Shown: piece after piece, positions 20,545 through 30,225 of the stretch
How positions within the stretch are numbered: the first letter of the stretch is position 1
Layout: the number at the start of each line of letters is the position of its first letter
Source of the DNA: Scilla litardierei
Lineage: Eukaryota > Streptophyta > Magnoliopsida > Asparagales > Asparagaceae
Assembly: GCA_030789695.1 (NCBI GenBank)
Contig: CM061138.1
Location: 21,772,214 to 21,836,213 of the forward strand
DNA length: 64,000 nt
Direction of reading: 5' to 3'
Made by a program: the position numbers and the translations under genes
Notes under the pieces: model-generated
Seen by the model: the letters and a program-made list of their open reading frames with translations, nothing else
Told to the model about the DNA's origin: nothing
Databases searched by the model: none

Positions 20545-21859
20545 ATGTTTCAGAATCAGCTTGTCGCTGGATCATCCTCCTTCAGAGGTTCTCTCAAAGC
20601 CCTTGAAGCTGATATCCATCATGCCAACACACTGTAATCTTTCCCCCTCTCCCCTTCTATTTCTATCTGCTTTTGTTTGATGTTTTTTTAAAAACCCAGT
20701 TCGTAATTCTTACTTCTGAGATCGATTGTGGAAGTTTTGGATGATGAATTGAAATGGGTTGATGCCCAGTTGTTTGATTATTGGGGCTTATCTTTGTTCA
20801 GGGCTGATTCTATTCAGAGAGCTTATGGGGGTGCGTGCCTTCAGATGAGATTATCTTACAGCCCTTTGGCTCCATTCTTCCTCTTCCTCATGCAGTGGTT
20901 GGATTGCACATGTAGCTACACCCTCCCTGGTTGTTTGAGCCTTTTCCAGATACTAATTTGCAAGGTTTTTCCTCTCTTTTTTGCACGTGCAAAGCAAATT
21001 TAAGGGGAAAAAATTAATTTTGGGATATGGGTTTTGGTTGGCTTGTCCTTATCGTAATCATATTCTCAAATGATTAGGTCAGTTTTCAAGTTTTAGTTAT
21101 GCTGTGTTTTAAATGGTGGATGATTTTAATCATGCAGGTCTATGCTGATGGAAACAGTCGGATATCTACTTATGAAAGGAGAGCCAGCCTAAGGGAATTC
21201 TATGGTCTGCACTAGAAACCCCCGCATCATTTCTTATTTGTGTGTGATATTATGAGTCTATTGTTGCTGCGGTGTTTGGTAGTGTATTCTTATTGATGCG
21301 TGCTTGTTTTCATTATATGTAGCTGTTATATATCCATCTCTCCAGCAGCTTGAGAGTAACCTGGTAGAAAAAGAAGATTGGAACGGGCGAGGTCGATACA
21401 AAGAGGTTGTTGGTAGGAAGAGGGTGGAGGAGTGGAAGAAGCATTGTGACAAGGATTCGGAGAGGGAGAATGAGTGTGGCATTTGCATGGAGGTTGGCAC
21501 GAAGATAGTCCTACCTAACTGCAATCATGCCATGTGCATAAATTGTTACCATGATTGGTAATCCATTCATGTCGCTTCATTAAGTTCGTGCCATCATGAT
21601 TGTTGAATTGCTATGCTTTTCTAAGCTTGTTTTGTTATCATATTGCAGGAATACACGGTCACAGTCATGCCCCTTTTGCCGGGGAAGCTTAAAAAGAGTT
21701 CGTTCAAGGGACTTGTGGGTGCTCACAAGCACTGGTGATGTGGTTGATACCGTGACTTTAGAGAAGGAGAACTTGAGGCGATTTTATGGGTATATAGATA
21801 AGTTGCCTCTCACAGTTCCAGACACCCTTTTTGTGGTTTACTATGATTATCTAGTATGA
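20545..21859 (+). CDS. RING-HC E3 ubiquitin ligase, AIRP2-like, five exons
   Basis: I join exons 20545-20633, 20802-20964, 21138-21204, 21323-21557 and 21649-21859 (all introns GT-AG, phases consistent) to give 254 aa. The start ATG at 20545 gives MFQNQLVAGSSSFRGSLKAL, followed by EADIHHANTL as in Arabidopsis AIRP2 (At5g01520) and its paralogues. The family core MRLSYSPLAPFFLFLMQW and VYADGNSRISTYERRASLRE follow. A C3HC4 RING lies at about residues 158-195 (C158, C161, C173, H175, C178, C181, C192, C195), ending SCPFCRGSLKRV. The C-terminus has the family's DLWVLTSTGDVVD and KLPLTVPDT. It would transfer ubiquitin from an E2. AIRP2 acts in abscisic acid and drought signalling; a similar role here is inference. 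No disabling change is seen. It is the only intact host gene between the two nests. Confidence 0.88.
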
Positions 21860-24030
21860 TACATAGAAACAAAAGAAATGATGTACAGATTGCGGAAAAG
21901 CCGACCTTCTCTTGTAGATAGAGTCTGGCAAAAGAATTTCACTGATTTTACATGTCAAGTTCTCTCAAGATAATTGTGTATTACAACTGGGTTGCAATGC
22001 ATCCCTTGATAATCCATTAATAATAAATATATTTGAAAAGTTCATATCTTCTTTCTTGCAACATTCTTATATTCCACAAAATCACTAGAAAAGCTATCAT
22101 ATTTCACAACAGCAATTGGCATCTTCACACTGAATTAGATGTGATTTATGTGCTCATGTTCCAAGTTAATTGCGTACATCAAGGTTTTCTCAGGTTCTTG
22201 AAACAACGATTCCCTGTTATCAGACTATTATGATGTGTCTTATTTTGTTTCAGAAACTTGATTACTGTCTCTAGTAATGTAGTTCTGACCGCACTACTCG
22301 GTTTATAAATTTCTGGTTCAATTGCTACCAGTACCAGCTGAAAATATTTATTCGTTATGATGATGCTATGAGGAAGTAGTTGGGTTGGTGAAGTGAGGGA
22401 TGAAGAGCAAGCTGAGTATGTTTGTTTTCCTGTTTAGAGTGCTTAAGTTACATAGACAACAAATTTGGGCAGTGAGTCAGGGGTTGTCTCCTAGCCATTT
22501 CTCTTTATTATAATTGTACTTAGAATTCAGTTTGACTTGGCTGATAGCAAGTGGGTTGGAATGATTGGGAGGGCTAGAGGAATAGGGGGATGAACTTTAT
22601 CATTCTAGTTTATCTAAGTCTTCGATGTTAATTTAAGCTCTGAAGCAATGCAACTCTGATGGAACTCAAATCTAGGAAATTTCACCACATGAAAAACTGT
22701 CTCTCCGAGCTTGGATTGAAAGTTTGAAACCATTTAAAATTTATTTTTATTCTGTTTTGATCTAAATAAATGGGTTGAACAGCAGAAAGTTTTGTGAACT
22801 CGAATATTCTATTTTGCTAATCATTTGGATGGAATATTGCTAGTCATATTTCTATGGATCTTTATACATATTTAGTTATCAGCTTCAGAAATTACCTAGG
22901 CTGAAGCATAATTGACCCATCTGTAGAGGAACTAGCTAAAACCATGTGTTAGCCCACTGCTGAGTTTTGTAGAACCTCACTTTTACATGTTTCCATAAAT
23001 CTAACTTGAATTTTGAAAAAAAACAAAAATATCTTGAACGTTTGAAGTTTCAAAAAAGTACCATATACTAAAATTTATAAAACTAGCTTAAACTTTGGCC
23101 TTGGCCTGATTTCATAAAACTAATTAGAACTTTGGCCCAATTTTATACTGTAATGAAAAAACTTGAAACTACGATAAAACTAGGTCAAAGTTCAAGGTAG
23201 TTTTTTGAAACATCAAAATTTTACTATAGTTTAGTTTTTTTTTAAAGTTCAAGACAGTTAAATGAAAAACGGCCAAAGTTATAGTTTTACAAAATTCAGC
23301 TGTTAGCCCACTTATGCACACCATATACTCATTACACAATATTAGCTTTTGGCGATTTTCAGGAGACATTGATTAAGATCTGATGGTTGGATTTCGGAGA
23401 TTTAAAATTCAGGATGGTTGATAGATGTAGACATATTAAACATATGAATTTAATCTTAAATGGATTTCAGAATGGTAAAAAATATATGCTTTGTTGATCT
23501 TATGTTAAACATCGCCATCCCCGACAATATGGCCTTTTGTCCCAATTATTTGGTTTATGGATGATCTTGCCTTATTCTTCGCACCAACATCACCAGACAC
23601 AATATAGAAAACATATTCTCCCAGTTCTTTTGGTTCAGCTGAATGATTATTGTTCTTCATTTGGATTTACTAGTGCCCCCTTCATTAACCATCTCCACGT
23701 CTTTCTTAACAGCTTAATCCAAGTTCCTTAATCCTACATCACCTTCAATTATGATCCTGTGATTCTTAACAACTCGTGTGACTGGTAGTCTCCACTGTAT
23801 TTATTTAAAGCACATTGGTGCTTCGCTTTAACATTATATTCATTTGATGTGGACTATAGTCTTATACTAATTTACTATGTCCATGCTGTATCATTTCAAA
23901 TCCTGTTTATTCATTTGATGTGGCCTATAATCTTACACTAATTTACTCTGTCCATGCGATATTAGTTCAAATCCTGTTTATCCAGTCTGACATTCTTTTC
24001 AATTTTTTTTGCTTTTTTGGTTATTCTTTT
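21860..24030. other. 3' UTR of the RING gene and intergenic DNA
   Basis: The first few hundred bases after the stop at 21859 probably contain the 3' UTR; an AATAAATA signal-like motif is near 22020-22030. The rest is AT-rich without a recognised gene. It includes a foldback at 23005-23253. E3 begins at 24036 after CCCTG. Confidence 0.55.
23005..23253. repeat. Imperfect inverted repeat, MITE-like
   Basis: The ends CTTGAA/TTCAAG and internal segments (AAGTTTCAAAAAAGTACC against GGTAGTTTTTTGAAACAT) are reverse complements. The inside has three variants of ATAAAACTAG..AACTTTGG. No clear target duplication was found. Confidence 0.5.
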
Positions 24031-24035
24031 CCCTG

Positions 24036-24239
24036 TGTTAATGTCCCTGCATGTGCTTGGGTTCCCAAGACCGTCTCTTTGAGTCCCGTGCTTGTAATGC
24101 TTCGTCTCCCGTACTTGTTGCTTCGTCTTCCGAGTTGATGCTTCGACTCCCGAGCTCATCTTGTATAAATAAGGGATGTATCTTGTAGAAATGTAATTAA
24201 CAAATTCAATATTAACTTATTTCTTCACCTCTCTTAATA
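24036..24239 (+). repeat. E3 5' LTR
   Basis: 204 bp, TATA box TATAAATA at 24164-24171. The 3' end is TTAATA rather than the usual CA; the boundary is fixed by the PBS and by the CCCTG duplication after the 3' copy. Confidence 0.92.
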
Positions 24240-24253
24240 TGGTATCAGAGCGC
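24240..24253 (+). other. E3 primer-binding site
   Basis: TGGTATCAGAGC starts at the base after the LTR and is the plant copia initiator-Met PBS. Confidence 0.9.
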
Positions 24254-24586
24254 TGAACCTCCCGATCCTTCTCCTGCATGATTCCGACCAGCCACGCTGC
24301 CGTCGGCATCTGCAAGTAACCAGATCTAACCACCGATCTGGCTTAATTCCTCCGGCCTGCTCCTAGGCCTCCTCGGTCGACTGGGCCGCGTCCGACCTGT
24401 GAGCCTACGTGTTTGCATACTCTGCGGTCTGCTGAAGGAAGCCGACGGCCTCCCAGATCTCGGGTGTTGCTGTTCCTCAGATCGGTGATCTCTGATCTCC
24501 GATCTCTCTCTGAAAACCCTACCGTCTCGGCATCTCTCCGCTAACACGCGCTCGATTCCGCCGCCTGTGCACTCGTCGGCTGGAGG

Positions 24587-25192
24587 TGTAGGATACTGTC
24601 AAAACAGAGTTAGGATCGATAAATGAAGTTGAGACTTACGCTTGCGTATGCGGCACGGTAGTCTCGGAACTTCGCCTTCGGATTCGCCACGACGGATCGA
24701 GTCTTCTCACGAACGGAGTAAGGCTACTAAATCCACAATCTAAATCTCTACTTTTAGATTAAGAACTTGGATAAAGAGAGAGGAAGGATTTCGGCAGAGC
24801 TTCGCTAGAATGAAATGCAAGGCAAGAATACCATGCAAAAGTGTAAGGAAATGGCTAACCCTTGGGTCTTATTTATAGCCCACAAGGTAGTTATTTTAGG
24901 AGTAATTGTTCCTTTGGAACAATTTAACTAAGGTGTACCATCATACATGGCACATTATAAGCTTAAGTTGTACCATATGCATGGTACAACATAAGCTTAA
25001 GATATTACCCCTTTATTAGCCATATGTCGCATGCACTTATGCACATATAATGCGACTTTCCCATTAATCTAGAGATCCTCTCCGCAAGGGAACAGATTCC
25101 CTTTGCACACGACTTCGTGTACGCGACGTTCGAGGTCCGTATTCCCTCGTACATCCCCTACAAGGGTGTACAAACGTCTTCCATATCCAACA
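24587..25192 (-). repeat. E2 3' LTR with adjacent polypurine tract
   Basis: 606 bp, ends TGTTGG..CCTACA on the minus strand. The purine tract GTGAGTGGGAGA lies at 25193-25204, as in E1. Confidence 0.93.
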
Positions 25193-25204
25193 TCTCCCAC
25201 TCAC

Positions 25205-26247
25205 ACTTGAGGGGATTGTAAGAGAACGTCTTTCTCTTAGTTCTTTCATCTATCATACCGAGAAATAGACCGTGCGACCGTCATGCGCGTAGAGTCTGTT
25301 GTTGTGCACTTGTTAGAGATACACAACGACCTCGAAGGTGCAAAGTTGAGTAGTTCAACGCATGCTTTACCCTAGATTATTTCTTCACATTTCTTATACT
25401 TTATATTCAACAATTGAATCCCATCTGGATTACAATTGGCTGGCCAGCTTTGAATCATTAAAGTCCAAATGCGAATATGAAATCAATCTTCCTCTTCTTG
25501 CGAACCTTCTGATCTTGACTTGATTCGCTTTTCTAACGTGCCCCGTCGAGCCGAATTATCATAGCCCATTAGCAACACGCTAAGATAGCGATCATCTCGT
25601 CAAATCTAAAGGAACCAATTGGAGTCCTTGAGGGTAAGAATTAAGACCCATATGGCCTTTGAGTCTCACATAATAGCAAACTCTATTGCTACTAACTCAG
25701 TGGTCGAAATGCATACGTGGTATGAACACGTATTACAACATCACTCCTTTCCCAGGGAGAGTATGTCTTAATGATGTTGTATGGATGAAAGATCAGACAC
25801 CACATTGCCTATCTTTTGAGTCCCCTTACTACCCATGAAATATTCCCGGACTCTCATCCTGCATAAGACAGATAGGATTTAAAAAATCCTATGAGATCTC
25901 TTTTAAATATCCTTGTGATACAGATCTCAGATCTTTTGTAAGCATCCATATGATGCAGATCTTTCATTCGACTATCTTGTTTAAGTCACGACTCTAAATC
26001 ATTTGTCTAATGATTTTGACTTTAAACTAGTCTCATCTCTATCTTATCCATCTGATAAGATAAGGCGGTTGCTCATGTGAGAGAGCCAACCTTAATCTGT
26101 CCGACATACACACAATAAAATAGCTGAGACTTAAACACAAATGTATAAAATCATTTGTAAGAAACTTGTATGCAATATATAAAAGAACTTCTTCCTTTTA
26201 TTAAACTTTGATCTTCTATAGACATGAGAAATATTACATGATATAGC
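25205..26247 (-). other. E2 3' non-coding region
   Basis: About 1.04 kb after the pol stop, closely similar to E1 10895-11932 and without a gene. Conservation between two copies with different coding fates suggests a cis function or shared recent ancestry. Confidence 0.7.
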
Positions 26248-28245
26248 TCAGCACCTACGCATTCCCATAGATGATAAGTGTTTGTAGAACACATCTCTGG
26301 GGATCGTCTTAGTAAGGGGATCCGCTATCATCTCATGCGTGGATATGTATCCTATGTCTACTTCCTTCCGTTTGTCATAGTCCTTCGCAAACTTGAATCG
26401 AATATCAATGTGTTTGGTCTTACAATGAAATTTAGGATCTTTGACATAGGCAATCGAGGCTTGACTATCACTGTATATAGGAACAGTGCTCGAGTCAGTG
26501 GCATTCGTCAGCCTGTCTAAGAATTTCCTAAGCCAAACAGCTTCTTGGACCGCCATGCTGAATGCTACGAATTCGGCTTCCATGGTTGATAGGGCGATGC
26601 AGGTTTGCTTCTTGCTGCTCCAGGATATTGCACCATTCCCGAGCAAGAAAACAAAGCCTGAGGTAGATCTTCGCTCGTCGAGATCACCTGCCCAATCAGC
26701 ATCGGTATAACCTTCGAGTCTCAAGGTATTGCCTTGATAGCACAACGCATAGTCCGCAGTCCCTTTGAGGTACCTTAATATCCTCTTCACCGCTTTCCAG
26801 TGTGCCTGTCCTGGGTTGGATTGGTAACGGCTTACCATACCAACAACATAGCAAATGTCCGGTCTGGTACACATCATGGCGTACATCAGACTCCCGACAG
26901 CACTGGAGTATGGAACCTTTTCCATAGCTTTCTTTTCTTTTGGATCTTTGGGACACATCTCCAAACATAGACCCTCGCCTTTGCTTATTGGAGTATCAAT
27001 TGGCTTGCAGTCATGCATATTAAACCGTTCTAAAACTTTCTTTATATATGTCTCTTGAGAGAGAGAAAGAAGTTTCTTGGAACGATTCCTTGAGATCTTA
27101 ACCCCAAGGATATATGCAGCTTCACCCATGTCTTTCATTTCAAAGACGGATGAAAGCCAAGCTTTGATATCCATGATAAGACGCTTATCATTTCCGGCTA
27201 TAAGTATGTCATCTACATAAAGAGACATAATTACATACTTGTTCTTAATCCTCTTAATGTATACGCAGTTGTCTTCGTCGAGCATGGAGAAACCATACGA
27301 CAAAACGACTTCTTGAAAGCGCATATACCACTGCCTTGAGGATTGTTTAAGACCATATATGGATTTACGAAGTTTACAAACCTTATGTTTGTTTTCTTCT
27401 TGTACGAACCCGTTTGGTTGTTCCATGTAGATCTCCTCATCTAGTTCTCCGTTAAGAAAAGCAGTCTTTACATCCATCTGATGTAACTCGAGGTCCAAAC
27501 AAGCCACCATTGCCAGAATTAAGCGAATGGAGGTAAAACGCACGACAGGAGAGAAAGTCTCTTCGTAGTCTATTCCTTCCTGTTGCGTGAAACCTTTCGC
27601 AACAAGGCGAGCTTTATATTTCTCGATGGAGCCATCAGCCTTATGCTTGATTTTGAGAACCCACTTGTTTCCAATGGCTCTACGTCCCTTAGGTAAATCA
27701 ACCAAGTCCCAGACTTGGTTTGTTTTCATGGATTGAAGTTCTTCTTCCATCGCCGCTATCCATTTATCTTTAGCAGGGCATGTGACGGCCTGTTTGAAAT
27801 TTGCAGGTTCGTCATCATCTTGTAGTAATGTCATGAATGTTTGAGGAAATTCATCCTCAAATCTCAGAGGTGTTAGCCTCGTTCGATTACTACGTCTTGT
27901 TTGAGTTTGATCACTCCCACTTGGAATGACATCACTCCCACTTGGAATAACATCACTCCCACTCGGAATAAGATTGGTATCGTTCGTATCATCCATAGGT
28001 GAAGTATGAGGGTCATTTTCCTCTTCACCAAGAATTCTCCCACTCGAACGTTCCAATCCTTCTTGATCCCAAGTCTCAAACAAGGATAAGTCTTGACTTA
28101 TCTCACCATGTCTTGGAAACTCGTTTTCCAAGAAGACAACATTCCTCGATTCGAATTCTATTAGACCCCCATTGTCCTCTTGACCGACGAAAACATATCC
28201 TTTGGAGTTTTCAGCGTATCGGATGAAGATACACTTCCTCCCACG
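26248..28245 (-). CDS. E2 pol, C-terminal half (reverse transcriptase and RNase H)
   Basis: An open frame of about 665 codons runs from the E4 junction to the stop at 26248. It holds an acidic/Ser-rich linker after integrase, then RT (NKWVLKIKHKADGSIEKYK, LHQMDVKTAFLNGELDEE with the first catalytic Asp, LYVDDILIAGND with the Asp pair) and RNase H (EGYTDADWAGDLDERRSTSG, ALSTMEAEFVA, PIYSDSQASI), ending DPLTKTIPRDVFYKHLSS. All catalytic residues I can check are present. The frame at the E4 target site is the one in which the other half ends, so the insertion interrupted an open polyprotein. It encodes the enzymes that copy element RNA into DNA inside the particle. Confidence 0.92.
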   Translation of the reverse strand, partial: RGRKCIFIRYAENSKGYVFVGQEDNGGLIEFESRNVVFLENEFPRHGEISQDLSLFETWDQEGLERSSGRILGEEENDPHTSPMDDTNDTNLIPSGSDVIPSGSDVIPSGSDQTQTRRSNRTRLTPLRFEDEFPQTFMTLLQDDDEPANFKQAVTCPAKDKWIAAMEEELQSMKTNQVWDLVDLPKGRRAIGNKWVLKIKHKADGSIEKYKARLVAKGFTQQEGIDYEETFSPVVRFTSIRLILAMVACLDLELHQMDVKTAFLNGELDEEIYMEQPNGFVQEENKHKVCKLRKSIYGLKQSSRQWYMRFQEVVLSYGFSMLDEDNCVYIKRIKNKYVIMSLYVDDILIAGNDKRLIMDIKAWLSSVFEMKDMGEAAYILGVKISRNRSKKLLSLSQETYIKKVLERFNMHDCKPIDTPISKGEGLCLEMCPKDPKEKKAMEKVPYSSAVGSLMYAMMCTRPDICYVVGMVSRYQSNPGQAHWKAVKRILRYLKGTADYALCYQGNTLRLEGYTDADWAGDLDERRSTSGFVFLLGNGAISWSSKKQTCIALSTMEAEFVAFSMAVQEAVWLRKFLDRLTNATDSSTVPIYSDSQASIAYVKDPKFHCKTKHIDIRFKFAKDYDKRKEVDIGYISTHEMIADPLTKTIPRDVFYKHLSSMGMRRC

Positions 28246-28540
28246 TGATCACTCCTTATTTTACACCCTTTCCCCGCATGTTTGCATGCCATTTTGATCG
28301 CCCAAATCATGTTTTTTCACGATATATCGACGATATTGCGATGCTTTTCACGATTTGTTGTTTTTGTCGCATTTCAGGTGATTTGGCGCGATTAGGAGTG
28401 ATCTCGAGATGCGCGTAATCTAGACGGCCACCGACGACCTCCCCGGGGGTATTTTGCTGTTGGAGAGGAGCGGAAGAAGAATGGACGTCGCAGGAGCGAC
28501 GAGGAGGCCAAAACAATCAGATTGAGCATTTTTTGTGTCC

Positions 28541-28925
28541 CACTCGGCCGAGTGGAGGAGCCACTCGGCCGACCAGCGAGACACTGCTCGGCCGACCCGT
28601 TCAGACACGTTTTCCATGTGTACTCGGCCGAGCGACGGAGACCACATCGGCCGAGTGACGATACCACGTCCGCCCGAGTGGCGCCCAAACGAAGCCCCTC
28701 CTGAATATCGAAGTTACTGTTTTTCGGCCATCTGAGCTTCAGAAGACCCACTCGGCCGAGTGGCAAATCCCGTCCGCCCGAGTGAAGTGAAGCCATCGGC
28801 CGAGTGACGACAACTCACTCGGCCGAGCCGCCCCCGAACTGAAGACCCCTGAAGCCCCCCGACTTACTGGAAAATTGACAGGGTTTTCACTCGGCCGAGC
28901 GACTTTTGTCACTCGGCCGAGTGCG
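28541..28925. repeat. CTCGGCCGAG palindrome array in the E4 LTR (U3)
   Basis: About ten copies of a CACTCGGCCGAGTG-type palindrome, full or half-decayed, spaced 20-100 bp, with related GTCCGCCCGAGTG variants. The same array is at 38650-39035 in the 3' LTR. The position upstream of the TATA-like box is where enhancer-type sites would lie. The binding partner is unknown. Confidence 0.85.
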
Positions 28926-29400
28926 ATGCGCTGCCTGTAGCGAAATTTGCGGAAAACAGGCTGTGCAGGGGCGTTTTGGTCAGGATTTTTAGACGATTTT
29001 TGGGGCTATTTAAGCTCTGTTTTTACCCTAGTTTTGAGAGCTATCTCTCAGATTTTTTGCAGCTTTTTGAGTCTACTTTTTAGCTTTATTAATTGTGATT
29101 GGAGAAGAGAAAAACTTGGATTTTTGTTGGATTAATTGAAGATCTACATTGGTTTGCATTTCTCTTCCCCAAAAACTCTATTTTTATTGTTTATATCATT
29201 GTTGTGATGAATTCCATTGCATATTTCATTGATTATTTTTGTGCTATTGCTATGATTTGTGAGTAGTCTCCACGTCTCGGGGCGTGGGGATGAACCCTAC
29301 AAGCCCTATTTCCTATTTGTGTTGAATTGGTAGAAATTGAGCTAGGATTGTTATTAGGGATTAGATTGGGATCGAATTACTACGGATGGCTAGGTATTCA

Positions 29401-29704
29401 TATCAATTGGGATTTGCAAGAGATTGGATCCCAATTTGATAGGAAGCCCTAGAAATCCGAATTGGGTTGGAGTCGGATTTTCGAAATATCGGTTTGCAAG
29501 AGATTGGACCGATACTAGGACCTCCGGTTGCAATTCCGTGCCGATACCCGTTTGCAAGAGATTGGACGGGTAGGAACTATCCTAATTTAGATTGTGGACC
29601 GAGTTTGCAAGAGATTGGGCTCGGTGCGCAATTGGACGATGATGTTGATCCTAATGCTAGCTTCCCTAGGCTAGGGTTTGCAAGAGATTGGACCCAAACC
29701 TAGG
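29401..29704 (+). repeat. Five hairpins with one invariant loop, E4 5' LTR
   Basis: The 14-mer TTGCAAGAGATTGG occurs at 29414, 29494, 29552, 29605 and 29678. Each is flanked by a different pair of complementary arms: ATTGGGAT/ATCCCAAT, TATCGGT/ACCGATA, TACCCGT/ACGGGTA, ACCGAGT/GCTCGGT (one G-U pair), and GGGT/ACCC plus CCTAGG/CCTAGG. The stem sequence changes while pairing is kept. The function is unknown; a leader RNA signal is the simplest idea. Confidence 0.9.
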
Positions 29705-30073
29705 ATAGCTATAGACCGGCAACAGCGCGAGAGCGTGAGCTTGGTTCCACATTTAGTTGCAACTAGTTCATCCAAATTCTCATTCTAGCGATTTCGATAC
29801 CGGCAAACCACATTTATGAAATACGGTGAGTAGTGGGGATTCCCCTTTCCCTGGACGTTCTTTATTTGATTTGATATTTCGCAAATTTGTCTGACGATTG
29901 TGACAGGATCGCCCAAGGCAATTATCTCTGTTCCTAAATAGCCAGGTTGATCAGGAGCAAGCACGGTCTTTCGTCCTCCCTGTGTTCGATACCCGCTCGC
30001 CACCATACCGTGCGCTTGCGGTAAAACTACAACCGTCGCCTCGGGACGTGTATCCGGGGTGCGATCAAGTTTT

Positions 30074-30090
30074 TGGCGCCGTTGCCAGGG
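30074..30090 (+). other. E4 primer-binding site (tRNA-Asp type)
   Basis: TGGCGCCGTTGCCAGGG starts six bases after the LTR end. The TGGCGCCGTTGCC core is characteristic of Athila/Tat gypsy elements. Confidence 0.85.
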
Positions 30091-30225
30091 AGGCGATTGC
30101 GTTTGATTCTTTTTCACCCTAGCTATTCTTTTTCTTTTTATTATTATCATTATTTTTATTTCTTATTTCTTGCCTAACCCTTCCACGGTATTAATCATTT
30201 CTTTGAAACTCTGTTTCCCCTGTGC

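Larger units (their letters stand above)
28246..30067 (+). repeat. E4 5' LTR
   Basis: 1822 bp. A TATA-like CTATTTAAG at 29006-29014 suggests a transcription start near 29040, so the hairpin cluster at 29397-29704 would lie in the transcribed R/U5 part. Upstream (28541-28925) is an array of CTCGGCCGAG palindromes in the probable U3. Confidence 0.93.

Noticed and set aside
28541..28925. CRISPR-like regularly spaced palindromes
   Set aside because: Plant nuclear retrotransposon context, irregular spacing, sites degenerate, and no cas genes.
29467..29703. 78-codon frame present in both E4 LTRs
   Set aside because: The frame only reads through the hairpin repeats; repetition of its peptide comes from the shared 14-nt loop, and there is no context for translation.
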